Shown here in pieces: positions 44,840 to 54,330 of a stretch of 64,000 bases of DNA. Position numbers and translations under genes: made by a program. Where the stretch lies: NCBI GenBank assembly GCA_020444045.1, contig JAHLLS010000010.1, forward strand, positions 113,843 through 177,842, in the 5' to 3' direction. The notes under the pieces were generated by a model. That model searched no databases and was not told the origin of the DNA. It saw only the letters and a program-made list of their open reading frames with translations. Position 1 is the first letter of the stretch, and every line of letters starts with the position of its first letter. Source of the stretch: Deltaproteobacteria bacterium (lineage in GTDB: Bacteria; Desulfobacterota; Desulfobacteria; Desulfobacterales; UBA5852).

Positions 44840-46228
44840 CTATCGACGTTTGGATGGTGTCCGATGCTTTTTCTCCGCACGTCTTTTCTCGCGCTGGGCC
44901 GGCGTGTCCTTGAATTCAAGGCGCCCGGAGCGCTGACGCAGCAAAAGCCGCACCGGCGTTTTGTCCAGTCCGGCGGCCGGACGAATCTGGTTCAACAGGT
45001 AACGACGATAGGAGAAATGGACGGCTTCCGGATAGTTGACGAACAAAATGAACGTTGGCGGCTGGGATGAGGCCTGGGTCGCATAATAAAACTTGATACG
45101 TCGGCCACGATGAAGCGAGGGTTCGTTGTCTTTCATGGCCTGTTCAAGGATACGATTCACCCGGCCGGTGGGAATCCGGGCCGTGTACTGTTCGTACACC
45201 TCCTTCACCAACTGGAAAATCCGCTGGAGGCGCTGGCCGGTGAGCGCGGAAATGGTCATGACCGGCGCAAACGCCAGAAACTTGGCTTCCATGTGCAGCC
45301 GCTCGGTATAGGCTTTGACCGTGCGATGGTCTTTTTCCACCAGATCCCATTTATTCAGCAGAAAAATACAGCCGCAGCCTCGATCGTAGGCGTAGCCGGC
45401 CACACTGATATCCTGGTCGGTAATGCCTTCCGAGGCGTCGATCAGGATCAGGGCCACATCACAGCGGTCCAGGCTGCGCAGTGCTTTCATGATGGAAAAT
45501 TTTTCAAGCTTCTGCGAGACTTTGCCCTTGCGGCGGATGCCGGCCGTATCGATCAGACGATACTGCTGGCCGTGATGCGTCAGGACGGAGTCGACGGCAT
45601 CCCGGGTCGTGCCGGGGATATCACTGACCAGGTGACGGGGCTGTCCGAGCAGCCGGTTGATGAGAGAAGATTTGCCGACGTTGGGCCGCCCCACCACTGC
45701 AATTTTGATTTCATCCCGGGGGGCGTCCGTGGATGGAGGGAAGGTCTTTACCAGTGCGTCCAGAAGATCGACGAGGCCGTAGCGATGTTCGGCGGAAAGC
45801 GGATAAACCTTCTCCAACCCAAGGCGGTAAAAATCCACCAACGCGTTTTCCTGCTCGGGGCCATCGATTTTGTTGACGACATAAAAAACGGTTTTCGCAG
45901 CGTCGCGCAAGCGATCGACAATGTCACGATCAAAGGGAGACAGGCCATACTTGCCATCCATCATCATGATCACGGCATCGGCGTCTTCGATGGCCTGGAA
46001 CACCTGCTGGCGGATGGCGTCGGCGAAGTTGTCGTCTATCTGGCCGGCAAAGCCGCCCGTGTCGACCACGGTAAACGGAACCTCGTCCCATTCGGCGTCA
46101 CCATAGTTCCGGTCACGGGTAACGCCCGGGAAATCGTCCACCAGGGCGTCGCGGGTGCGCGTCAGTCGGTTAAACAGGGTGGACTTGCCCACATTGGGCC
46201 GTCCCACCAGAGCAACAATGGGTTTCAT
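44840..46228 (-). CDS. der: Ribosome-associated GTPase Der (EngA)
   Basis: 462 aa with the tandem GTPase architecture unique to Der. The first domain (about 4-165) has [14 protein letters not shown] and NKIDG. The second (about 178-350) has [20 protein letters not shown] and NKWD. A KH-like domain (about 355-445) ends in a Lys/Arg-rich tail ([11 protein letters not shown]). Der is essential for 50S ribosome assembly. It is divergent from the Rrf2 regulator gene. Confidence 0.98.
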   Translation of the reverse strand: MKPIVALVGRPNVGKSTLFNRLTRTRDALVDDFPGVTRDRNYGDAEWDEVPFTVVDTGGFAGQIDDNFADAIRQQVFQAIEDADAVIMMMDGKYGLSPFDRDIVDRLRDAAKTVFYVVNKIDGPEQENALVDFYRLGLEKVYPLSAEHRYGLVDLLDALVKTFPPSTDAPRDEIKIAVVGRPNVGKSSLINRLLGQPRHLVSDIPGTTRDAVDSVLTHHGQQYRLIDTAGIRRKGKVSQKLEKFSIMKALRSLDRCDVALILIDASEGITDQDISVAGYAYDRGCGCIFLLNKWDLVEKDHRTVKAYTERLHMEAKFLAFAPVMTISALTGQRLQRIFQLVKEVYEQYTARIPTGRVNRILEQAMKDNEPSLHRGRRIKFYYATQASSQPPTFILFVNYPEAVHFSYRRYLLNQIRPAAGLDKTPVRLLLRQRSGRLEFKDTPAQREKRRAEKKHRTPSKRR

Positions 46229-46473
46229 AATCGGGTATGACCTGTAGCGGATTGAAACGCTGGATAAAGCACCTTCGTATGGATGCCGTTCGGGCTGGGG
46301 TATATCCCAGGGCGACCGGCATTGTCAATTGGCCGAAGCCCTTATCATTTACGGTATTGGTGGAAAACAAGCAAGGTTCCTGTTTGACAACCACAGGCAT
46401 CTCAATTAGGTATAGAAGTTAAATTTTGGTGCCCTTCTGTAGGAAACCGCCATAAGGCCCTGTGAGCCATCGC

Positions 46474-46926
46474 ATGCTGATCACCCAGAAACATAAATAC
46501 GCCCTGCGGGCTATTTACGAACTTGGCAAGCAATTCCAAAACGGACAGGTCAAACTGGCCGCCATTGCCGAAGCGCAAGCCATTCCGCTACGGTTTCTGG
46601 AAGTCATCATGGCGGAGCTCAAACCATCCGGCCTGGTGGCCTCCAAACGGGGCTACTATGGCGGCTATACGCTCCTCCGCCACCCCAGCGAAATTACGGT
46701 CGGCGACATTTTTCGTTTCCTCGACAATGCCCAGTCCCAGGACCGCTGCAACGCCTGTGACGCCCGGGAAAACTGCCCCCTGCACGGTGAATGTGCCTTC
46801 ATGCCCATGTGGGACCGGGTTCAGGATGCCATCTATAACGTGTACGACAAAACCACCATCCAGGACCTCCTTCAAAATGAGGGGGGGCTGCAAATGATTG
46901 CCGCCACCATGCCGCGCGACGCATAG
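46474..46926 (+). CDS. Rrf2-family regulator with Cys cluster-binding region
   Basis: 150 aa from the ATG giving the usual start MLITQKHKYALRAIYELG. An N-terminal winged helix (YGGYTLLRHPSEITVGDI is the wing) is followed by four cysteines at 92, 95, 101 and 107, spaced like the iron-sulfur ligands of IscR/NsrR-type regulators with one extra Cys. It probably senses iron-sulfur status, oxygen or NO. TTGACA lies at 46384-46389 and TATAGA at 46411-46416 with an over-long 21-bp spacer, compatible with an activated or repressed promoter. Targets are unknown. Confidence 0.9.
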   Translation: MLITQKHKYALRAIYELGKQFQNGQVKLAAIAEAQAIPLRFLEVIMAELKPSGLVASKRGYYGGYTLLRHPSEITVGDIFRFLDNAQSQDRCNACDARENCPLHGECAFMPMWDRVQDAIYNVYDKTTIQDLLQNEGGLQMIAATMPRDA

Positions 46927-47079
46927 CACCTTTCCTGCCCTCCGCCGGCGCCCGCCCCCGACGGCGGCGCCACTTCATATCAGCCGGAATTACCATCTTT
47001 CGCCCGTTTTTACCCTTGCGGGCGATCCAAGAATAGGCCATAAATATGGGATGATGAACCGTTACCAAAAGAAGGCCGT

Positions 47080-48039
47080 ATGACAAGCAATGTGGGGGAT
47101 GAAAGTCGAAGCGATTGCCCTGCCGGAAGCCTGACGCATGCGCACCGACAAGCGGATATCCATATGACAAGACCTTCCATCAGAGAATCCGGCGATTGCC
47201 CTTGCGGCAACGAAGATGCCCAGACCACGGAAGAGAGCACCCTCTGTCAGGTCAACGACCATGTTTCCTGCGGTGCCTGCTGCGGCCTTTACAATGTACC
47301 GGTTGCCTCACGCAACGCCCTGGTCCAGGTGCTCAAAGCCCGCACCCGGCGATTTGAAACCACGCCACGAACGGTGGATGCTATTTTCGAATTCAAGCGA
47401 CAGGTTGAAACGCGTGAGGGAAAAGAGCGCCCCATGCCGGATTTCCACCACTGCCCTTTTCTCGGGCTGATGGGCCCGGAGCACGCGACCGTGGGCTGCC
47501 TGCTGCACCCCGAGGCGTCCGGCAATCATGGCCTGGACTTTCGGAGTGTCAGCTATTACGGCGGAATGACCTGCCACATCTACTTTTGCCCTTCAACCCG
47601 CCTGCTCCCCCAGCGCCACAAGGAGATCGTCCGTAGTGTCCTCGATGACTGGTATCTCTATGGCCTTATTGTGACGGAAACCAAGTTGCTCCAGGCGTTT
47701 TTCGAGGAGTTGGAGGACCGAATGAACCGGCCCCTCTATGCCGAGGATTTTACCGCCCACCGTGCCTGTCGGGAAGCCCTGAAGTTTTTGTTTCTTCTGC
47801 GGGTCAGCTGGCCTTTCCGCGCTCCCGACAATCATCGTGTCGCCAACTACTTTTTCAACGACCATCTCTATGGGCGACCACCGCTTCAGTCCCCCTCGAA
47901 AGGACAATCCATTTCCCGCTACCGGTTGATCCTACAGGAGCTGGAGACCGATCCGACATCCAATCATGCCCTACGACAAGCGGAACTGTACCTGGATGAC
48001 CGGTTTAAACTGGTCCAAGACGCGCTGGAAACAGCCTGA
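47080..48039 (+). CDS. YkgJ-like Cys-cluster protein, 319 aa
   Basis: The middle part carries the cysteine set of the YkgJ/UPF0153 type: VSCGACCGLYNV at about residue 62, HHCPFLG, VGCLLHPE and GMTCHIYFCPS. These proteins are thought to bind zinc or an iron-sulfur cluster. The first 55 residues add another Cys pair (DCPCGN), unusual for the family, and the C-terminal 150 residues are a helical domain without known relatives to me. AAGAAGG precedes the ATG. First of a plus-strand series with the GGCT-like and DDAH-like genes. Confidence 0.75.
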   Translation: MTSNVGDESRSDCPAGSLTHAHRQADIHMTRPSIRESGDCPCGNEDAQTTEESTLCQVNDHVSCGACCGLYNVPVASRNALVQVLKARTRRFETTPRTVDAIFEFKRQVETREGKERPMPDFHHCPFLGLMGPEHATVGCLLHPEASGNHGLDFRSVSYYGGMTCHIYFCPSTRLLPQRHKEIVRSVLDDWYLYGLIVTETKLLQAFFEELEDRMNRPLYAEDFTAHRACREALKFLFLLRVSWPFRAPDNHRVANYFFNDHLYGRPPLQSPSKGQSISRYRLILQELETDPTSNHALRQAELYLDDRFKLVQDALETA

Positions 48040-48070
48040 CATTCTTTTGAACTCGACGCCTCCTGACCAT

Positions 48071-48544
48071 ATGACAACCGCGATGACCCCAACTGCCAGG
48101 CCCGCGCCATGCCACAACCTGTTCTGTTTCGGCACCCTCCAAATCCCCGCCGTACTGGAAGCGGTCATCGGGCGTCGGCTGCAGGGCGCCCGGGCTTTCC
48201 TGCCTGGATACATCGCCCTTCAAGTCTGTGGGGCGGAATATCCCGGTCTCGACCGCGCACCCGGACGTAAAACCCCCGGGCGACTCTACCGTGATGTAAC
48301 GCCGGAGGAACTGGACATACTCGATCGTTTTGAAGGGCCACTCTACCGGCGCCGCTATCAATTCGTTTCGAAGAACAACGGCCAGCGAACCCAGGCCTGG
48401 ACTTATATGATGGCCGCAGGCCGCCAAAATCAGCTCACGAAAACACCCTGGCACCTGGATCGATTCATGCGCACCGAATACCCGCGTTTCATGCGGCGCT
48501 TCGTGCGCAACCGGCGCATCCTCTATGAACCGGAAGACAGTTGA
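48071..48544 (+). CDS. Gamma-glutamylcyclotransferase-like (AIG2) protein
   Basis: About 157 aa from the ATG at 48071. The start of the domain, NLFCFGTLQIPAVLEAVIGRR, is the (F/Y)GTL signature of the GGCT fold, in which the loop holds the glutamyl group. Later conserved parts are GRLYRDVTPEELDILDRFEG with the catalytic glutamate (ELDILDRFE) and YRRR. It could convert gamma-glutamyl amines to 5-oxoproline. It lies 31 bp after the YkgJ-like gene and its stop overlaps the ATG of a possible DDAH start, so all three are co-transcribed. Confidence 0.85.
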   Translation: MTTAMTPTARPAPCHNLFCFGTLQIPAVLEAVIGRRLQGARAFLPGYIALQVCGAEYPGLDRAPGRKTPGRLYRDVTPEELDILDRFEGPLYRRRYQFVSKNNGQRTQAWTYMMAAGRQNQLTKTPWHLDRFMRTEYPRFMRRFVRNRRILYEPEDS

Positions 48545-48591
48545 TGAGCCCCCCACGGCAACAGGCGCAATCGCCTCAAAGGACGGCGCCG

Positions 48592-49350
48592 ATGATCCAA
48601 CATGCCATTGTACGCGATCCCGGCCCTGATGCGGCCACCGGGCTGACAACGCAATCCGGGGCGCCGCTTTGCTTTGAGCAGCTTCAACACCAGCATACCG
48701 CCTATTGCGATGCCCTGGCGACCCTCGGTGTGGAACTGATCCGCCTCGACCCCGCGCCCGGATTCCCGGATGCTTATTTTGTGGAAGACACGGCCGTTGT
48801 CACACCCGAAATCGCCGTTATCGCACGCTCCGGGGCTTTGGAACGACGCGGGGAAGAACAAAGCGTGGCCCGGGTTTTGAGCCGCTACCGCAACCTGACG
48901 GAAATCCACGCCCCCGGCACGCTGGACGGCGGCGACGTCATGATCGTCGGCCGGCAGGTTTTCATTGGGCTGTCCCGTCGCACCAATCCGCAAGGGGCCG
49001 CACAGCTGGCCCGCGTGCTGGCCCATTATGACTATCAGTGTACACGGGTGACCGTGGATGACGGACTGCACCTGAAAAGCAGTGTGACCTGCATCGGCGA
49101 CCGGCAGCTGCTTCTCATCGCACCGTGGGCGGCGCGTCCCGAGTTCGAAGACTACGATAAAATTCTGGTGGATCCCCTGGAAGCCCATGCCTGCAATACG
49201 CTTTGGATCAATCACCACCTGATCATACCGCAGGGGTATCCCCAAACCCGTGCCCTGCTGAAAGCCACCGGCAAATCGCTTGTCGAACTGCCGACCCGCC
49301 AGATCCGTCAAATGGATGGTGGCTTGACCTGCCTTTCCATTCGATTTTAG
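48592..49350 (+). CDS. Dimethylarginine dimethylaminohydrolase-like amidinotransferase-fold enzyme
   Basis: 252 aa from the ATG with AAGGA upstream, giving the typical start MIQHAIVRDPGPD. An upstream ATG (48544) overlapping the previous stop is possible. Guanidino-modifying-fold residues are present: FVEDTAVV (substrate-binding Glu-Asp), DGGDVM, HLKSSVT (catalytic His) and the C-terminal nucleophile Cys247 in MDGGLTCLSIRF. It probably hydrolyses methylarginine or a related guanidine to citrulline plus amine. The physiological substrate in an anaerobe is unclear. Confidence 0.9.
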   Translation: MIQHAIVRDPGPDAATGLTTQSGAPLCFEQLQHQHTAYCDALATLGVELIRLDPAPGFPDAYFVEDTAVVTPEIAVIARSGALERRGEEQSVARVLSRYRNLTEIHAPGTLDGGDVMIVGRQVFIGLSRRTNPQGAAQLARVLAHYDYQCTRVTVDDGLHLKSSVTCIGDRQLLLIAPWAARPEFEDYDKILVDPLEAHACNTLWINHHLIIPQGYPQTRALLKATGKSLVELPTRQIRQMDGGLTCLSIRF

Positions 49351-49507
49351 CAATTGGCGTGCAACACACCCCGTCTTGCATTTTCTTTAAACGACCTTAC
49401 CCTAAACTCTATTCCAACAGACGGCACCCTTCCCCAGAATACCGGGGGAAAATGCTTACCCGTCCGTTTCACGGACCGATAGGGTCTTACCGAAAGGAGC
49501 CATCATC

Positions 49508-49930
49508 ATGAAAGAGAAACGCAACCTACATCTCAAAGTGCAAGAACTCTGCGACTGTTATGCCACCACGGACCCCCTGCAAGAAATGTCGCGTCTGCCG
49601 GAAGGTACGGACAAGGAGGAAGAGGCCCTCAAATGGCTGGCCTTGACGGCGCTCCACGGGATCAATCACAATGCCAGCAAAATCACGATTCGCCGGGCAC
49701 CCGGTGAAGCGGTCACGGTGACCGCCGAGTATCGGCGAACCGAACTACCATCCCCGGGAGAGGCCGTCGGCGACCAGATCTTCAAAGCCGTACGCGAAAT
49801 CACCCACATCGATGATGCCAAAGGCAAAACACAACTGGCACTCGGTTTACGGGACAGCAGCATCGACCTCCGCATCAAGGTCAAAACCAAGGACGGTGGT
49901 GAGAAAATTTCCATCAAATTTCCGGACTAG
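49508..49930 (+). CDS. Hypothetical protein, 140 aa
   Basis: A soluble, charged protein starting MKEKRNLHLKVQELCDCYATTDPLQEM (first 20 given only in part as a motif: KVQELCDCYATTDP) behind a GAAAGGAG site. The middle is a helix of Ala/Leu (LKWLALTALHGI) and the end a beta-rich stretch (IDLRIKVKTKDGGEKISIKF). No family recognised. It is alone on the transcript or joined to the following lipoprotein gene (107-bp gap). Function unknown. Confidence 0.7.
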   Translation: MKEKRNLHLKVQELCDCYATTDPLQEMSRLPEGTDKEEEALKWLALTALHGINHNASKITIRRAPGEAVTVTAEYRRTELPSPGEAVGDQIFKAVREITHIDDAKGKTQLALGLRDSSIDLRIKVKTKDGGEKISIKFPD

Positions 49931-50037
49931 CCCCACCACGATGGATAAAAAGAGATTTGCATTTTGGGATTGATGCATCACGCCGTAGACATTCCAATAC
50001 CCCACGACACCCGATTTACTCTTTGCAAGGAGGTGCC

Positions 50038-50661
50038 ATGTTGCCTGCCGACCGTCGGAAACCCGCCATCATACCTCTCGTGCTGCTGGTGGTCCTGCTG
50101 ACCGGATGTGCCACATCGCCGGATGGTGCGGATGGATTTGTGCGCCCGCCCCAGGCCTATCTTCCGCTGGATACCGAAGGGCTTGAACCCGGCCTTGCCG
50201 TCCTGTACCTTAAACATAACTTCGTCCGCAGCCTGGATTTACTGCCCCAAGGAGAAAAGGCCCGTGAAAAAGGCCAACCCGGACCCCCCATCCCCTACCT
50301 GAACCATCAGTTCGGACGCAGCCTCATTTTTGACAGTGGCACCAATCGCGGGATCGGCATGGAGATAAGCGGCTTCATACGGCTTGAGCACCCCGGCACC
50401 TATGGTTTCCAGGCCAATTCCAACGACGGTTTCCGACTCTATATCGATGGCCGGCGTTTGGTTGACGACCCGGATTGGCACGCCGACCGCCTTTCCCCGG
50501 AGGCCCGACTGTCCATCACTGAACCCGGCTGGTATTCGCTGCGGTGCCGTTATTTCCAGCGTAAAGGCACCGCCACGATCCAACTTTACTGGCAACCCCC
50601 CGGAGAGAATAAATTTACCATTGTGCCGGCCAAGGTGCTTGCGCATCAGCAGCCCTATTGA
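50038..50661 (+). CDS. PA14-domain lipoprotein, 207 aa
   Basis: AAGGAGG lies six bases before the ATG. The signal ends in the lipobox LTGC (Cys23). The mature chain, from about residue 60 to the end, is one PA14 beta-barrel: the characteristic GFIRLEHPGTYGFQANSNDG, DGRRLVDD and GWYSLRCRYFQRKGTATIQLYW segments follow each other. PA14 domains bind carbohydrates or act as adhesion modules. Having PA14 alone on a lipid anchor is simple and may mean surface glycan binding. Followed by the DUF1189 gene 62 bp on. Confidence 0.85.
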   Translation: MLPADRRKPAIIPLVLLVVLLTGCATSPDGADGFVRPPQAYLPLDTEGLEPGLAVLYLKHNFVRSLDLLPQGEKAREKGQPGPPIPYLNHQFGRSLIFDSGTNRGIGMEISGFIRLEHPGTYGFQANSNDGFRLYIDGRRLVDDPDWHADRLSPEARLSITEPGWYSLRCRYFQRKGTATIQLYWQPPGENKFTIVPAKVLAHQQPY

Positions 50662-50722
50662 TATAGCGGTGTGACCATTATGACCGCCTGATCGACGTGA
50701 ATTTTGCAACGCCGGGATCATC

Positions 50723-51808
50723 ATGCAACGCTACCGCCTTATCTTCGACGGCCATCTCCAGCCCCAGGCATCCCGCGAGGAGGTCCAGCGCCAGCTGGCC
50801 GATCTGTTCCAGGTGAGCCCCGGACAGGTCGAAGCCCTTTTCTCCAAACCGCCGGTGGTTCTCAAAGAGGACCTGGATTACGATACCGCCCTGAAGGATA
50901 AAGCCAGCTTCGAAGCCACCGGCGCCCTTTGCCGGCTGGAAGCCCAGTCGACTGCTTCCCGAACCACGATGTGGGGGGCGATAAGAGGAGCCACCCGGCA
51001 AACGGCTGACGAGAAGACCGCCCCCCCATCGGGCGAAAGGCAATTCGATTTGCGGCATCCCTACACCCTCGCGTTTTTCTCGCCTGCGTTTTATGCCGAT
51101 GTCGCGGCACACTGGCGGGGCTTGGCATTTGTCCACCTCCTGCTGGTTCTTCTGGTCTCCGCAGCGGTCTACATGATGCACTTCCGCACGCTGGTCTCGG
51201 TCTTTGTGGCGGAAGCAGCCCCCCCGATCATTGCCCAGATCCCGGAAATCCTTATCCAAAACGGGAACGTCCGGGTGGATGTTGCCGAACCCTACACCAT
51301 CTACCAACAGGACAGCGGGAAAATATTTGCGGTAATTGACACGACCGGGAAAATCTCATCCCTCAAGCAGACCGATGCGGTGCTCTTGTTGACAGGCTCT
51401 CGGTTGGCGGCACGTTTAAGTGCCAGTGACATCCGGGTGCTGGATTTGTCTCCGATCGAATCGTTACGGATCAACCAGACGGTGGTGTCGCAATGGGTGC
51501 AGGATGCCCAGAAATGGTTTCCGTTCGTTCTTTTCCCATTGACGCTGGGCTTTTCGTTTATATTTCGAAGTGTTCAAGCGCTGCTCTATGGCGCTATCGG
51601 AATGGGGTTGGCGTCCGTGCATCGTTTCCCACTGCCTTTCGGTGCCGCGGTCAGTATCGCCATTATGGCCATGACCCCGGTACTGCTCATCGACGCGCTA
51701 TTGGTGCTGCTTGACATCTACATACCCTTTTGGGGTATCGGTGGTTTCATTCTGGCCATGGGATTTCTTTGGCATGGCGTCCGATCGGTCGCGCAAGCAT
51801 CACGCTGA
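50723..51808 (+). CDS. DUF1189-like membrane protein with N-terminal cytosolic domain
   Basis: 361 aa. Residues 1-70 form a soluble domain (RLIFDGHLQPQASREEV...QVEALF) resembling the small FHA-independent repeats seen at the start of some DUF1189 and DUF805-type proteins. Five to six hydrophobic helices lie at about 130-155 and 255-355. The loop between them contains EPYTIYQQDSGKIFAVIDTTG, the IDTTG motif of DUF1189. Function unknown; the family may sense or transport. Preceded by the PA14 lipoprotein. Confidence 0.7.
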   Translation: MQRYRLIFDGHLQPQASREEVQRQLADLFQVSPGQVEALFSKPPVVLKEDLDYDTALKDKASFEATGALCRLEAQSTASRTTMWGAIRGATRQTADEKTAPPSGERQFDLRHPYTLAFFSPAFYADVAAHWRGLAFVHLLLVLLVSAAVYMMHFRTLVSVFVAEAAPPIIAQIPEILIQNGNVRVDVAEPYTIYQQDSGKIFAVIDTTGKISSLKQTDAVLLLTGSRLAARLSASDIRVLDLSPIESLRINQTVVSQWVQDAQKWFPFVLFPLTLGFSFIFRSVQALLYGAIGMGLASVHRFPLPFGAAVSIAIMAMTPVLLIDALLVLLDIYIPFWGIGGFILAMGFLWHGVRSVAQASR

Positions 51809-51871
51809 GGTTCGATCACACCCCATCCGACACCCCGGACACCGCATCGCAATGGATAGGAACCAAACCGG

Positions 51872-52564
51872 ATGCGACTCCATGTATTTCAACATGTTCC
51901 CTTTGAAGGGCCTGGCAGCATCCAGGAATGGGCGGCCAACGCCACCCTGGAAACCCGGGTCACCCGATTCTTCCACAACGAAGCATTGCCGCCGCTCCCG
52001 GAAGTAACGCATCTGGTCGTCATGGGCGGCCCGATGGGTGCCCATGACGACCACCGGTTTCCTTGGCTTGTTGAAGAGAAACGCTTTATCCGTGATGCAA
52101 TCGATGCAGGAAAGTCCGTTCTGGGGATCTGTTTGGGAGCGCAGCTGATGGCCGCTGCGCTGAGCGCCCCGGTCTATAAAAATCCGGTTCCCGAAATCGG
52201 GTGGTTCCCCATCCACAAATCCAGAGAAGCCTGTTCGGATGAAACCGCATCGTTTCTGCCATCATCCTTGACGGTGTTTCACTGGCATGGGGATACATTC
52301 GATCTTCCTCAAGGAGCCCGTTGTCTGGCCCACAGCGCGGCCTGCCCGCATCAGGGTTTTTACATCGACCGCCGCATTGTCGGTCTCCAGTTCCACCTGG
52401 AAACCACGCGGGAAAGCCTGCATGCCCTGATTGAGAATTGCGCCGACGAGATTGGGGAAGGCCCTTTTATCCAGCCGTCAGCCACCATGCGTGCTGTTAC
52501 GGACCGATTTACGCCCAATCAAAAGATCATGAAAGCCCTGTTGGAACAATGGGTCGCCGCTTAG
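51872..52564 (+). CDS. Class I glutamine amidotransferase (GMP synthase-like)
   Basis: 230 aa, a free-standing GATase1 domain. The triad is visible: nucleophile Cys in GICLGAQLMA (about residue 88), His in LQFHLET and the paired Glu two residues on. It resembles GuaA-type amidotransferases (VMGGPMGAHDD). Such proteins release ammonia from glutamine or act as gamma-glutamyl hydrolases. No synthetase partner is near. The next gene begins 9 nt downstream, so the two are co-transcribed. Confidence 0.92.
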   Translation: MRLHVFQHVPFEGPGSIQEWAANATLETRVTRFFHNEALPPLPEVTHLVVMGGPMGAHDDHRFPWLVEEKRFIRDAIDAGKSVLGICLGAQLMAAALSAPVYKNPVPEIGWFPIHKSREACSDETASFLPSSLTVFHWHGDTFDLPQGARCLAHSAACPHQGFYIDRRIVGLQFHLETTRESLHALIENCADEIGEGPFIQPSATMRAVTDRFTPNQKIMKALLEQWVAA

Positions 52565-52573
52565 CCGATAGCG

Positions 52574-53338
52574 ATGAGGGGTATCTGTCGACCATCGGCA
52601 AACCTGGATTTGATCACCGTGGACACTTACCTCCATTTCGATCAACTTCGAAAGCCTGAACAGGAAGGCATGGACTATGTCATCCTGCACCGCACCGGAA
52701 GCTCCGGGATATTGGTGATGGCACCCCACGCCGGCGGGATCGAGCCGGGAACCGGTGATATTGCGGATGCCGTAGCAGCTCAGAACCATGCTTTCTATTG
52801 TTTCAAGGGCATCAAAAAACAGGGCAATCGGGTTTTGCACATCTCGAGCAACCGCTTTGACGAACCCCTGGCCATGCAGCGGGCGACGGAAGCGAATTGG
52901 ATTGTGACCTTTCACGGCTGTCGGGATGTCGAACCGGTTGTGTGGGTTGGCGGCCTGGCACTGCAACGCGGCGATCGCATCATCGAAAGCCTGCAGGCCG
53001 CCGGTTTCCCGGCACGCCGCTGCGACCGCCCCGGTTTGCGCGGCCTGGACCCCAAGAATGTTTGCAACCGGGGGCGGGATGCGGCGGGTGTCCAGTTGGA
53101 AGTCAGTTTCGGGTTGCGCCATCTGCTGTTTACCGATCTTTTCCGGCGCCGCATCCGAAGTCGCACCCTGCTCTTTTATCGCTTCGTCGAAACCCTTGCC
53201 GGCTGTCTTTTGAGCGACGAAATCCCGATGGGAACCAGGCCTGAAGCAGACCCCCTGTCCACTCCATCGGAGAAAGGCAGAAAACCAAAATCCATCGACA
53301 AAAGAGACCCTAAACAGGAGGCCTTCCATGCCAAATGA
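52574..53338 (+). CDS. Poly-gamma-glutamate hydrolase-like protein (DUF867)
   Basis: 254 aa if started at the ATG (52574); a GTG at 52619 would give a start nearer the family norm (VDTYLHFDQL). The family signature is clear: MAPHAGGIEPGTGDIADAV with the metal-binding His-Glu, SSNRFDEPLAM, TFHGCRD and GVQLEVSFGLR. Phage and bacterial members are zinc enzymes that cleave poly-gamma-glutamate capsules. No export signal is seen here. It overlaps the next gene by 11 nt. The product may act on gamma-glutamyl compounds made nearby, but this is inference. Confidence 0.85.
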   Translation: MRGICRPSANLDLITVDTYLHFDQLRKPEQEGMDYVILHRTGSSGILVMAPHAGGIEPGTGDIADAVAAQNHAFYCFKGIKKQGNRVLHISSNRFDEPLAMQRATEANWIVTFHGCRDVEPVVWVGGLALQRGDRIIESLQAAGFPARRCDRPGLRGLDPKNVCNRGRDAAGVQLEVSFGLRHLLFTDLFRRRIRSRTLLFYRFVETLAGCLLSDEIPMGTRPEADPLSTPSEKGRKPKSIDKRDPKQEAFHAK

Positions 53339-53822
53339 CTTGGATCGCCGGATGAAACTGGCCATGGCGGCGGAATCCGCATCGGCCGCCCGCAATCGAT
53401 TGTATGCCGCCCAAGCTAAAAAAAACGACCGGAACCAACTGGCCAAACTCATGACAGCCATGGCCATGGGCGAACAGATCAGCGCCCGACGGGCCTTGAT
53501 TTACCTGCGGGGGAAGATCGACCGACCAGACCGCCACCTTGAACGGCTTCGGCAGCAAAAGGAAAAGGACGCAACGCAGGAATATCCAGCCTGCCGCCAG
53601 ACAGCCTCATCCGCCGGTGATCGATCGGCCGAAGCCGCGTTCGAACAATTCGAAAAGGTCAGCAGCAACCACACTTCGGTATTGGGGAATGCTGACATTG
53701 ATACAGCCAAGCACGAATTTTATGTCTGTCAGGTCTGTGGTTATATCGCACTGGATGCCATTCCCGAGAAATGCCCGGTGTGCGGTGCGGTGCCGGGACG
53801 CTTCAAAAAAATTGACGTATAG
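53328..53822 (+). CDS. Protein with C-terminal rubredoxin-like domain
   Basis: 164 aa from an ATG with AGGAGG upstream, overlapping the previous gene by 11 nt. The N-terminal part (about 1-60) is helical (RMKLAMAAESASAARNRLYAAQAK), like one helix pair of a rubrerythrin. The C-terminal domain YVCQVCGYIALDAIPEKCPVCG is rubredoxin-like with CxxC...CxxC for one iron. A full four-helix diiron bundle is missing, so it may be a truncated rubrerythrin or a rubredoxin fused to a helical tether for electron transfer or peroxide defence. Confidence 0.8.
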   Translation: MPNDLDRRMKLAMAAESASAARNRLYAAQAKKNDRNQLAKLMTAMAMGEQISARRALIYLRGKIDRPDRHLERLRQQKEKDATQEYPACRQTASSAGDRSAEAAFEQFEKVSSNHTSVLGNADIDTAKHEFYVCQVCGYIALDAIPEKCPVCGAVPGRFKKIDV

Positions 53823-53943
53823 GCGTTTGCTGCCGCTATGTTTGCATCGACGGGACAAGGTCTTGACCTGAAATCGCCCTGCAAGGCGGCGTCGGCCCGG
53901 ACATGGAGGTCATCCATCACCCCACTATTTTTGAGAGGTTCCC

Positions 53944-54330
53944 ATGGATATTCATACCCATCATTTGATCGATCAGGAGCTATGCGGCCAACCGGTCGAC
54001 CTGCAACCGGGATACTGCCGTGTATCGTTCACGGCCACCGACCGCATGGTGGCCGATGACAAAGGACTGGTGCACGGCGGCTTTGTTTTCGGCCTGGCCG
54101 ACTACGCCGCCATGCTGGCGGTCAACGACCCCCATGTCGTATTGGGCGCCGCCGAAGTCCGCTTTCTGAAACCCGTTCGCATCGGTGCCATCTTGTCGGC
54201 CGTGGCCGAGGTGGCAACCAAAGATGGAAAAAAACATACGGTCACGGTTGTGGTGAGCGAAGGCGACCAGGCTATTTTCCAAGGGACCTTTACTTGTTTT
54301 ATTCTGACCCGGCATGTACTGGACGGCTGA
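53944..54330 (+). CDS. Hotdog-fold thioesterase (PaaI-like)
   Basis: 128 aa. The hotdog signature VHGGFVFGLADYAAMLAVN holds the HGG catalytic region and the central helix. Two strands (AEVRFLKPVRIGAILSAVAEV, HTVTVVVSEGDQAIFQG) complete the beta-sheet; each is given here as a short motif. Family members hydrolyse acyl-CoA thioesters, for example phenylacetyl-CoA. AGAGGTTCCC precedes the ATG. It stands between the rubredoxin-like gene and the cytochrome, probably in its own unit. Substrate not predictable. Confidence 0.88.
   Translation: MDIHTHHLIDQELCGQPVDLQPGYCRVSFTATDRMVADDKGLVHGGFVFGLADYAAMLAVNDPHVVLGAAEVRFLKPVRIGAILSAVAEVATKDGKKHTVTVVVSEGDQAIFQGTFTCFILTRHVLDG

Noticed and set aside
45110..46240. 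376-aa frame antisense to der
   Set aside because: A mirror frame of a certain gene.
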